This document shows positions 54,464 through 64,000 of a DNA stretch of 64,000 bases, in pieces; within the stretch, counting starts at the first letter, position 1; each line of letters starts with the position of its first letter. The notes below the pieces were generated by a model, which saw nothing but the letters and a program-made list of their open reading frames with translations, ran no database searches and was not told the origin of the DNA. Source of the DNA: Melitaea cinxia (lineage: Eukaryota; Arthropoda; Insecta; Lepidoptera; Nymphalidae); assembly GCF_905220565.1 (NCBI RefSeq), contig NC_059408.1:5828508-5892507 (forward strand), given 5' to 3'. The position numbers and the translations under genes were made by a program.

Positions 54464-55556
54464 AACTGGCAGCTGTACTCGTGTATAATAAATCTATAAT
54501 GCTATACGCCTTCACTAAATTAGATTTATTCAAAAGCTTTTCTAAATTGTTTAGGAATGAGAGCGTTCGTCTTAAGTAAATCTTTGTGTGTTTTAGTAAC
54601 TTCATATTCGTATTCATTTAGCGTGATAAATGTTCCGCTTTTTTGTAAGTAAATTATGTAAATATTTTACGTCAAGTAAGAAAAGTTATGAAGTATTTGA
54701 CAATTTTAAATTCGGTGACTTTTTCATTTTAAATTATTACTTCAAAAGATATTTCATAATTTATACCTCGATATTTATAATATGAAAAGAGAGAAGAAAG
54801 TTAAAAGTAGAAGGAAAATATTGCTTATTGTTCTAAAGACGTTCGTTTATATTTGTTCAGATTTATTTTAATATGTTAACTTGTTTTTATAACAATGAAA
54901 AATTTACGTACGTCATTCGACTGTTTGACAAAGTGTCGATTGTTTGATGTGGTGTGTGTGTGAAGTGTTTAAACTGATCTGACATTGAAAGACTGCTCTG
55001 ACAGTCGTAACACGATTCTCGTCCGTGACAAATCTGTACTGCGGGCTTAGCCAAGTTGACAATCTACAATCGATAACGCTATTAGAAAACTAACCAAATG
55101 TATAGGAATGACATCATCTCAACGTAAAGTCACGTGATCATAACAAACGAATAGAAAATTCGTAGACAAGTTTACTCGTTCAAAATGTTACAACGTCGAA
55201 CGGAATCGTTTCTACAACGACGATCACTACATCCCATACAAATGGTAGCCATGTTACAGTTTTGACAAGCGTCAGCGAAACGATATCGAAATTTTTGAAC
55301 GATAGTTAAAAGATTGCCGAGACCCAGTAGTAAACGTTAAAAAATGGCGTCTATTATGATAATATGAAAGAGTTGTGTTAGGACCGAGAATTATTTATTT
55401 ACGATAATTTTGAACTATATGCAGCATATAGCCATGATGATTTTGGAAGAGCCATGCTGAGTTATTATTGAATAGGTTATAGTAATTTTAATTAGTAAGA
55501 TTTTATTTACATTGTCTAGTTACAAACTTTTATTCTTTTTTTATAAAAATTAATAA
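54464..55556. other. AT-rich DNA; left part of a possible larger inverted-repeat element
   Basis: TAGCCAAGTTGACA at 55048-55061 recurs inverted at 57096-57109. The 55040-55340 stretch is less AT-rich, but no coding frame is supported. Confidence 0.35.
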
Positions 55557-55754
55557 ACGCTTTACACTCAACGGATCCCCCAGTAGGACTTTCTCCTGTG
55601 TTGGGGGTCCGGAAACACACACAATACACAAACACAACACCCAGACCACGACTAACATCTATATGGTCGATATAAATGTCTGTCGGGAGCGGGAATCGAA
55701 CCCGCGACCGCTAGCGCAACAGCCAGTGCATTTACCGTTGCGCCAACGCGACGT
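55557..55754 (-). mobile_element. tRNA-derived SINE with intact A and B boxes
   Basis: On the minus strand: GTTGGCGCAACGGT (A box) and GGTTCGATTCC (B box, in CGCGGGTTCGATTCCCGCTC), then GACATTTATATCGACCATAT, GTCTGGGTGTTGTGTTTGTG, GTCCGGACCCCCAACACAGG-type body and a tail in CGTTGAGTGTAAAGCG. The pol III promoter looks intact, so this is one of the copies most able to be transcribed. Confidence 0.88.
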
Positions 55755-57457
55755 ACTTAACTTCGTACGTCGTACGTAACTTTTATGTAGGTCCTTCATA
55801 TTTAATTTATTATTTACCTACATATGATTAATAAGTTATTAATAGTATTTTGTAAATGTCCAGTTAATTTTATGTTGAATGTAATGTACCTACTTAAATA
55901 TAAAATAATTAATAAAACATTATTATTATTACAAATAAGTTTATTATTGTTTTATTAAAACACTGATGATATTCGTGGCATGCACAGTTGAAAAGAAAGG
56001 ATTTTTCAGTCATTAATACTTTTTATTTACAATTCACTCAAAACCTACATTTTATGGTATTATTTGTTACTTTACATAAAAATCAATTAGCTACAGTTAT
56101 TGTACATAAATATTAGTTTCATTATTACATTTTAAGTATAAATTAAAATAGGTTTTGTTATATACAAACAAAAATTAATTGTTCCTCTGATATTGCAGGC
56201 AATTTGAAATTGTATATAGCCCTCAGCTGAGACCACTATCACTACATTAGACATTTTAAGGAATAGTGTTTGTCGGAGGTAGCGATGATGGTCTCAACTT
56301 GTAAAAAATGGTAAAATTTGCATCAAATTGTCTAGTACCAACTAAACGACTTAAAATTACATTTCGGCTTTCTTCCATTGCTATCTTTCGCAATTCTAAT
56401 CACAACCTTTCCTTTTCTCTTCGTGGAATTTTTTTCCCTTTCCATGAATTCCAGTAAAGCTGCGAACTGTTCTGGGCTTGCTCAAGATCTATATTCCATC
56501 ATATAAACCACTTAATTTTTAAGATTTTATTTTATTTTATTTAGGACAACAAACAATTGCATAATAAAGGTTTATCAGCGCCGTTATCCACATATAATAT
56601 TATATACATGGCAGTACAATATTTCTGAAAATGTAAATTACAATTTAAGAGAAAAGAGAAAATGAATAAAATTAATGAACATGACAGCTAACGAAACGAT
56701 AAGAACAAGTCCTAACCAATTCTTAAAATTAAAATTGCAAAGATTTAACACCTAATATTCTTCCAAGATATTTTTCATTCCTATTCAGAATCATGTTATC
56801 ATAACATTTCGAGTTTTTCTAGACACAGTAATGTTTAAAATTAACACTGTGATATAATAATAATAAACCAAATATAAGAACTTTACCTTATTTCGGTTAC
56901 GCATAAAACAATAAGTTAATAACAATTTCTTCTTCAGGATTAATGGCTTTCAATAGTTCTAATAACAATTTGTAATTTTATGTATTACGACGTTGTGACT
57001 TTGACGTTAGTTTGACGCTCGTAAAAACGCTCATCATAGACTAAAGTATTAGTTTTTTCTAAAAGATGTTGTAGAATGAGCGTTTGACTCAGTCGTGTCA
57101 ACTTGGCTACCAATTTAAAATGACTTACGTCGAGCCGTCAACGATTGTAGAAAGACGTTCGATACGAAACGTTTGTAACTTGGCTAGGCCTTCTGGATTC
57201 GATCCGATTTGTAAAAACTTTCACATAATCCTTATATATGTTGGTATTGTTTCGTGGGATTCGTGCATGGTCTTGCGTGCGACTCGAATATTTAAATCAT
57301 AAACAAATATATTAAAAAAAAACGTATATTCATATCAATTACAGTAATGTTTAAATTAACCTGACCTATCTTTTATTATAGATTGATTGATAGCTGACTG
57401 TGGGAGGGGTTAATTAGATGGTTCAACGATATTTATTTTATTATATTTTTATCAAAT
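55755..57457. other. AT-rich DNA, no gene recognised
   Basis: The 57000-57250 part has several GTTTGAC/CGTCAAC-like words and a 72-codon frame (57084) with no motif. It may belong to the possible inverted-repeat element starting at 55048. Confidence 0.4.
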
Positions 57458-57469
57458 ATTAATACATGT

Positions 57470-57782
57470 AATTGTGTTCGCTGTGTGGCTATGGTAGTAA
57501 AGAATATAGCCACCCTCTCTCATCCCGTGGGTGTCGTAAGAAGCGACTAAGGGAAAAACACAGTTCCATTACCACCTAGGAACTTAAGAAGCCGACCGAT
57601 TGCGGGATTACCATCCAACTGCTGGCTTTGAAATACACAGGCTAAAAACGGACAGCAGTGTCATCGGTGCGACAAAGCAAGCCCTGCGGTCACCAACCCG
57701 CCTGCCCAGCTTGGTGACTATGGATAAAACACATGAGTTGGCGTGAACTTGTGGAAGCCTATGTCCAGCAGAGGCTGAAATG
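57470..57782 (+). mobile_element. GGCTACGGCA-family retroposon with perfect 12-bp target-site duplication
   Basis: ATTAATACATGT at 57458-57469 and 57783-57794 flanks it. The body has GCTGTGTGGCTATGGTAGTA, CCCGTGGGTGTCGTAAGAAG, AACTGCTGGCTTTGAAATAC, GCCCAGCTTGGTGACTATGG. The end has GTGGAAGCCTATGTCCAGCA, then AGAGGCTGAAATG with part of the tail (TGGACTGCGATA) lost. Confidence 0.9.
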
Positions 57783-57794
57783 ATTAATACATGT

Positions 57795-58303
57795 GAAGTC
57801 TATAGTAAAAATTATAAGTTTTATGCGTGAAAAAACCTCTTTAACTGTAATAAAATATGTGATAATATTTTGGTAATGTCTTAAATGGTCCAATTTGCCA
57901 TTCGTATTATTATACAGTTAGTTACGAATGTTATCTGACATTATTTATTTTTTCATCTTTTAAGATGCATAACTTTTAAAATATATCAATATTTAATAGA
58001 TATAGATACGATAAAATGTAAAGTTTTGTAGGTAACAGTTAACGCTGCAGCGATCAAAAGGTTTTATTGAATTAGGTGCAACGGTTGCCCGCGCACCTCT
58101 ACGCCAAATTTCCAAATATCGGATTGACCTAGATTCTATCATAGCAATATAAAGACAAATAAATTGACAATAGAATCATTATAATTTAAGCTGGATTTTT
58201 AAGATTATATTTTAAATTTGTATTTTTCAATACAAATCGATTTCAAAAAGGAAACAAAAAAAAAAGTTCTTAATTGCACTATATTTTATGTGTATATTAC
58301 GAT
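57795..58303. other. AT-rich DNA, nothing recognised
   Basis: No exon, RNA or repeat seen. Confidence 0.5.
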
Positions 58304-58637
58304 TCAGTCTGTGATTTTCCACTGCTGGGCAGCGTTTTCCTTTATGTAAGAAAAGGATTGGAGCATAACGCTGCAACAGATGCGGCTTAACGAGCACCAA
58401 GCTCCATCACTCAGGGTTAGCGAAAATATATTCCCTACTATGAGTAACGATCGCTGTCAGGCGTTTATTACACTATAACAACCAGGACCGATTTCTTAAC
58501 TTGCTCCAACCCACAAGGCCAGATAACCAGACCAAAAATAAATAAAGCACAAATATTCACTCCGAGCGGGAATCGAAGCCCCGACCGCTGGCGTTTAAAA
58601 ACCTACACGGCATACGCACCATTAAACCAGAGCCGTA
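58304..58637 (-). mobile_element. tRNA-derived SINE, near full length, diverged
   Basis: On the minus strand: CTACGGCTCTGGTTTAATGG (worn A box) and GGGGCTTCGATTCCC (B box with one insertion), body ATATTTGTGCTTTATTTATT and GTTGTTATAGTGTAATAAAC, GACAGCGATCGTTACTCATA, tail CTGCCCAGCAGTGGAAAATC. Same general plan as 17639-17969, older. Confidence 0.7.
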
Positions 58638-60280
58638 GTTTGTGTATTTGTATATTTTATAGGTATCAATATCTCCTAGAAATAATACGCTAATTCGATT
58701 AATCGTGTGTATGCAGGAGTTTTTCCATAGTTCCTATATATTATTAAACCAATTTTAATAATATTTACAAATTTTGCTAGTTCCTAGTTGTATAAACAAA
58801 ACATCAAGGCATTTATTCTTGATTGACTTTTCTTAAAAAAACAGAAAGTGTCTTTTGACTTAGATACATTTATTTCAAGTGTGTTCTCAGATATGGTAGA
58901 AATTCTTATTTGAAATGAAGTTTGGTGAATATAAATGTAATTTAAAATTATTTCCATGTAAGTTTATTTCTTATATCAAATCGTGTCAAAATCAAGATCA
59001 CAACAAGAACAAACAAGATTAATACGTGAAAGCGGTTTCGGTAACTATCTCTTAAATCATTTAGGAGATATACGAAGCTAAATAGGCGGCTTAAATTGTT
59101 TTCAACCGTCTCATTTGAAAGATAATAAAACGTAATGTCATGTGGAAATTAAGCTTTTTCGAGTCAGGGAAGCAACGGATGATTATATCGTCACATACGA
59201 GTTTTTTGACTTGAAAACACTCGAATATTGTTTAATGAATTATTATTATTATACAATACCATTTCTTTTGGCGGTCGTACTCTATCTCACACAGAATAGG
59301 GTTCCCCTCTAACTGGCCTTATTTTCTTTACTAGTAAGATATATAAAAAATAAAGTAAAACAACGATTTTTTTTGTTCAATAAAACAATACCACAAAATA
59401 TAACCAATACTAACAATAACATAAAGCAAAATACGTTTATTATTTACTGTACGGTATTAATATACATATACAAGTATACAATATTATTTGTCAGTGAGTT
59501 TTTGCGAAATTATAATCAAATTTTGAAGACAACTATGCTACGGGACGGAACAGAGTTATAATATTGTAGTATATCGTGTTTATCTATCACTATTTTATCC
59601 TTTGAACCAAATGTTAAGAAACCTAACAAAAAATGCAGAATGGATTTATCTTACCGTCACAGATAGCTCTTTTGTTTCATTTAGTATTTATACTGACTGA
59701 CCACAGTTCGGTACAAAATAGGATATAGTTATCTACATAATAGATTAAACCGTCTGAAAACGAACTATTACGAAGCAGAACATTTCGGGCGGCACTTCGT
59801 TAAATTATTTTGGATTAAAGGAAGTTCTAACCAGATTTTCTTGTTGTTGTTTGTTTAGTTTACATGGTAAATATTTTCAAATACTTTCAGATATTCTGCA
59901 TTGTTCGCCGAGTAGTTTAAATTCGACATCGGCCAAATGCTAATGGAAAAGCAAATATAAAATGGCGGTATTCTGAGAAAAGGTTTGATTTGTCGCGACC
60001 GTCACGTTCCTTCTATTGCACCATTCACTTCCATTTCATCCCATAGATATTTTTCTTTCCCATAATTCTTTCGCTTTTATCAGAGAAAAAGGTCTCTGCC
60101 AACCCTTATGGAATTTATACCCTGTTACAGTGAAGTATTATGCATATTCTATTTGCAATTTCAAAATGTTTTAAAATTAACGACCACCATAACAGTGAAT
60201 TTAAAAAACGGTTCATTTTATGCATAATGAACTAAGGATATAAAATTTAATAGCTCAGTTTTGTATAAGTTTTGTACTTT
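58638..60280. other. AT-rich DNA, nothing recognised
   Basis: No exon, RNA or repeat seen. Confidence 0.5.
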
Positions 60281-60321
60281 TTTAACCGACTTCAAAAAGG
60301 AGGAGTTTACTCAATTCGACC

Positions 60322-60371
<50 letters not shown>

Positions 60372-60634
60372 CAATTTTTTTAAGTGTGTGTTCGGGGATA
60401 ACGTCGTCGTTTATGAACCAATTTTGATAATTCTTTTTTTTTTTGTTGTAAATGAGATATTCCAAGGGTGTATGCTAAGGTAACCAGGATCTAATGATGG
60501 AACCCCAGAAAAATCAAGGGAAACTCTCGAAAATCGTAGTGACGATTAATGCGTTTGTTAATATTTTTCGTCTACTTACGTTATATTGCTTGTCAATGTA
60601 ATTGAAGTCGGTTTTTGTTAGCAAACACAATTAT
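60281..60634 (+). mobile_element. DINE/MINE-like element, near full length with (TA)n core
   Basis: TTTAACCGACTTCAAAAAGG, AGGAGTTTACTCAATTCGAC, then a (TA)n tract at 60323-60370, TTCGGGGATAACGTCGTCGT, GGATCTAATGATGGAACCCC, and end ATTGAAGTCGGTTTTTGTTA, GCAAACACAATTAT. It has lost one arm of the terminal stem-loop. The long TA core is the reason for comparing the family with microsatellite-bearing MINEs. Confidence 0.72.
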
Positions 60635-61570
60635 TTTGTGGAAAAGAGGTATTTTACTTTGAAATTTAAAATTTACTTATGCTTTATATGCACATTTTAT
60701 TTGTTTTTGAGTACTTGTGTATGTACAGTTTAAATACATTATGTATACATTTATGTATACAATGTACGTACTTATGTACGTAGAGTCATAGTTTAGTTAA
60801 TTGTATAGTACGAAATTGCAGGCTAAGTTCGCGTATAAACTTCTGGGCTAGAGTCTATCACTATACTATTGAGTATAGACTTAAGTTGCTCCGGTAGTCC
60901 GTCATACATTAGAAAAAAAATCTAGTTAATTTGGAGTCTCTGCCAAATAAGTATTTCCGGTACAAAAACATTTTATTTTAAAACTACATTTATGTGTATA
61001 TAGTAGTTACTAAAAATAACAATGTGGCTACTAGATATAAATAGCGGATGGAACACAAAACCTCATAATACCTAGGTGACCTGATTTCACTTCAAAATGA
61101 CCCAGAGCTAATTACAGTGTTCTAGGTAGTCCTGTTTAATTTAGAGGCAATATTAACTAACGTAATTTAGGAAATCAAATGTGAAATAGGATACATTATA
61201 GTATATTTTTGACAAAACAATTTTTAAAAGAAAGCTTCGGTTACTTTACCAAAATCATCATTTTTAGTGACTTCCTTGCCAAAATTATCTTGTTTTTGTT
61301 ATATTTTAAATACCTAATTAATCAGACTTCTATCATAGTAGTGAAATAAAACATTATTGTAAAATGATTTAATCATTTTGTTTGTTAATTCAAAGACTAA
61401 CTCAGGCATAGTGCCAAGAACAAACTTTGCCAAAACACGAGTCTCAAATTGCATTCAACTCAAACGTTAACGAGCTTTCCAACAGTGTGCATTTGATTAG
61501 ACAAATAAATAACTAATATTTTAATTAAAAGCTCGTTTTTATGTAAAATTCACTACTATATGTATATTTA
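60635..61570. other. AT-rich DNA, nothing recognised
   Basis: No exon, RNA or repeat seen. Confidence 0.5.
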
Positions 61571-61808
61571 TTCAAATAAATAAAATTGGAGTGTCTGTTT
61601 GTAATATTGAAAAAACAGCTTTTTACTAAATGCATATGAATGTATACACGGTACATATACCAAAATAACTTTTTTACAATTCTTGTCTGTCAGTCTGTTT
61701 GTTCCGGCTAATCTCTGAAACGGCTGGACCGATTTTGATGGGACTTTCACTGGCAGATACCTGATGTAATACGGAGTAACGTAGGCTACCAAATTTTAGA
61801 AATTTATT
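61571..61808 (+). mobile_element. Helitron-like repeat (ATTGGAGTG family), 3'-truncated
   Basis: CAAATAAATAAAATTGGAGT, TGAAACGGCTGGACCGATTT, GATGGGACTTTCACTGGCAG. Breaks off at ATTTATTTAAAAG, 30 bp before the TA-flanked element at 61840. Minus frames are shadows. Confidence 0.65.
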
Positions 61809-61839
61809 TAAAAGAAAAAGAACTTGTTCACTTAACGTA

Positions 61840-62803
61840 GTGGCACCAATCGTCGACACTTTAAGGAGATAGTGGACTTCTTTATAAAATTAAAGGTCAT
61901 TTAGTCATCTTTAAACCAAAAGTAACAATTGAGTATGGTAAGGTATATTCTTGATATAAGAATAGGATGTAATATTTTTATTAACTATATCCGGATTAGA
62001 AAAAAATCCTAAAAATGGAAAAAGTGTATAAATCTCCAATCATCGACACCGAATCTCCAGTAATCGACAGTTACCAATTACCGACTCCCAGTTATCGACT
62101 ATTACCTATAATGTGTATCTGCCAAATCGCGGCCTCCTTAGTGGGTCGTTATAATAAAATTAACAGTTTAATAAGTATTCATCACCAATTTTTTCGGAAC
62201 CATCTGTAAGAACCAATCATCGACACATTATTTTCCCAATAGTCGACACTTATCGATTACTGGTCTCTCGACTTTGTTTAGTTTACTTCAAATATCTACC
62301 AAATACGCAAAGTAAGAAGAACTACATTCGCTTGTCAAACGAAAAATGTTTTCAAAAATTATTATCGACCCGTGTCGATTATTGGTAAAAGTCAGTTTAT
62401 GAAAACCAGTGATCGACACCAACATTATACTAATATCAAAATAACCTTAAACTTTCGTTAGAACAAAAATCGATCGTATAGTTCTTATAATAACCCGTGA
62501 AAAACATAAAATCCAAATATGTTAGATTACATTAGTATAATTAATAAAAAAAATGTAGCCACTTCCTTAAGGATTTCACTAAGAAATGTTGTAATTTTCA
62601 CCGGTACTCCAGGCGCAATCAGTTGTCACACCGTCATTTAAAAAAAAAAAGACGGATATCGCTCAAAAGTCACTGGGAGCCAATCAAAAGTGTGCTATCT
62701 ATGGTACAGTTTTGCTATATTAAGAAATCGTTTTCCTACTCTTATTTTATTGAATCAAAATATAAAGTGTCGGTTATTGGGTCTTGTCGGTCATTGGTGC
62801 CAC
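61840..62803. mobile_element. TA-flanked DNA element, 964 bp, with arrayed subterminal CAATNATCGACAC motifs
   Basis: The ends are GTGGCACCAAT and its exact inverse ATTGGTGCCAC, each bordered by TA (61838-61839 and 62804-62805), as for Tc1/mariner/pogo elements. A CA(A/G)T-N-(A/G)-(T/C)-CGACA(C/G)-like word recurs near 61847, 62038, 62058, 62074, 62089, 62214 and 62237, and again at 62406. In reverse it occurs at about 62255, 62372, 62767 and 62783. The interior is AT-rich and I see no transposase. Known: transposases of this group bind subterminal repeats. Inferred: a non-autonomous element moved in trans. The frame at 62015-62209 only reads the repeats. Confidence 0.75.
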
Positions 62804-62805
62804 TA

Positions 62806-63527
62806 CGGTATGTCAACTTTGATTCCTAGTACTACGAGTAGATAACGGAAATACCCTAAGGTGTTAACTTTTAGGTGAAAATGAGTGTAAACAACGTAAT
62901 ATAATCGTAAACGTAATAAAATAACCCAAAAAATGTTAAAATGTTTGGTTATGTGTATTCAATTTCATTAAAATCTACGATTACGTGGCAATATCCAAGT
63001 CATTGTTAATGCTATGCAATACAAATAAGCAACTCTTAATTTAAGTATATTTATTATAGACCAAGATGTCTACGCATGAAGTCGAATAACTTGAATGACA
63101 TATATATATTTATATATTAGTAAATATATTTCCCAGAAACTGTGATACGAAAATAACAATTCGGACCACTTGTATTTTATTCTTTTTCCATAAATATAGA
63201 CAAAAGAACTGTATATTCCAATAAAAGTTTGTATTATTACAATAATAAAATAGCAATGTGTCACAGAAGGTATCAATTTATTTCGCTCGAGGGTGTTATA
63301 TCGGTGTACTACGTGGTGGAATATATTTTCAATGAATGTGCGTATGTGATAAAGAGATATAGAGCCACGTCTTTAATATGAACGAACTTGAGCGATGATT
63401 GAAGGTATTTTATCGATAATATATGATCGATAGGTGATAAGCATTTTATGACTTTAAAATATAGGAAGTGGATTTAAAATAGTTTAATTTTAATTATTAT
63501 TAATATTCCACTCAAAGATCAAAAAAG
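62806..63527. other. AT-rich DNA, nothing recognised
   Basis: No exon, RNA or repeat seen. Confidence 0.5.
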
Positions 63528-63655
63528 ATGGATTCAGCTCCGACCCTTCTCCCACACGAAGAGACTACACGCAGAAAGAGTGGGATAGCCTAGCAGAGAG
63601 AGCGTGGGAGAGCCTAGCAGAGAGCCTAGCAGTGGGATGTTACAGGCTGAATCGT
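63528..63655 (+). mobile_element. SINE tail with small internal duplications
   Basis: GGATTCAGCTCCGACCCTTC, TCCCACACGAAGAGAC, then AGTGGGATAGCCTAGCAGAG, GTGGGAGAGCCTAGCAGAGA, GCCTAGCAGTGGGATGTTAC, AGGCTGAATCGTAG. The GCCTA-GCAG step is present three times where other copies have one GGCCTATGCCCAGCAG, so a short tandem expansion occurred inside the tail. Confidence 0.7.
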
Positions 63656-64000
63656 AGTAGAGTTAAATTTTTACAATAATAACTATCGAATCTAATAATT
63701 AATTGTTATATTGATTATACTTATTTCTATGTTAAAAATTTATTGAATATTACATATTATTATTCACACTATCAAATTAAGGATAGCATGTCTTATAGTT
63801 TTAAAGTACAAATTGTACAGCGCCTATGGCGAGCTTTTAACAATAGTAATTAGGTAAATTAAGTAAAAATCAAAATATAATTATTAAAGCATTCTTCATT
63901 ATTACTCTTAATTTGCTTACCCTTTATTTTAACTTTATGAAATTAAAACTTTCCGTAGTCTTACAAAAACCAAAGTGGTATCACTTGCTTATTAATACAC
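63656..64000. other. AT-rich DNA at the window edge
   Basis: No exon, RNA or repeat seen. Confidence 0.5.

Noticed and set aside
61832..61835. TTAA next to the 61840 element, suggesting piggyBac
   Set aside because: No TTAA exists at the right border. TA is present at both borders with matching inverted ends.
62015..62209. Frame with repeated IIDTESPVIDSYQLP-like words
   Set aside because: The protein-level repetition only reflects the DNA motif array of the TA-flanked element.
1..64000. Bacterial-style features (operons, CRISPR, ribosome binding sites)
   Set aside because: Repeat content, splice-like signals, microsatellites and lack of long ORFs show animal nuclear DNA; no CRISPR-type spaced repeats were seen.

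Overview
The window looks like AT-rich nuclear DNA from a butterfly or moth (Lepidoptera). This rests on the mix of repeats: tRNA-derived SINEs, Helitrons ending in CTAG, DINE-1/MINE-like elements with (TA)n cores, and non-LTR retroelement tails of a kind common in lepidopteran introns. The species cannot be named from the sequence. I recognise no complete protein-coding gene. Nearly all open reading frames of 60-135 codons are chance frames or lie in repeats.

The one place that looks like a host gene is 6.90-7.25 kb on the + strand. It is a CpG-rich island in otherwise AT-rich DNA. It ends in an ATG (7228) followed after 22 coding bases by a strong splice donor (CAG|GTAAGC at 7247-7255). No matching downstream exon is visible, so the following ~57 kb is best read as a very long first intron, or as intergenic DNA if that call is wrong.

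Layout. 0-7 kb: a DINE/MINE-like element, a LINE 3' end, a short palindrome and a SINE-like copy, then the candidate first exon. 7.8-8.6 kb: a Helitron holding a SINE-like copy that itself holds a LINE tail. 10-18 kb: several SINEs and LINE tails; the SINE at 17.6-18.0 kb has a perfect 12-bp target-site duplication. 18.0-19.5 kb: a DINE-like element carrying a complete small Helitron and a 268-bp element with 32-bp perfect inverted repeats. 19.6-21.25 kb: a 1648-bp pogo-like DNA transposon with TA duplications, remains of its DNA-binding and C-terminal zinc-finger regions, and no visible catalytic core. 23-36 kb: scattered repeats, including a 151-bp A-tailed retroposon with 13-bp direct repeats. 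37 kb: two DINE ends in inverted orientation around a tandem duplication. 38-50 kb: SINEs, an old reverse-transcriptase C-terminus, an 87-bp tandem triplication inside a SINE, and a GC-rich patch with two TGACGTCA sites. 52-64 kb: more SINEs and Helitrons, and a 964-bp TA-flanked element whose ends carry about ten copies of a CAATNATCGACAC-like motif in both orientations.

No tRNA gene that looks functional, no rRNA and no CRISPR array were seen. The transposons do not form a pathway; the window is a record of nested insertions in a probable intron.
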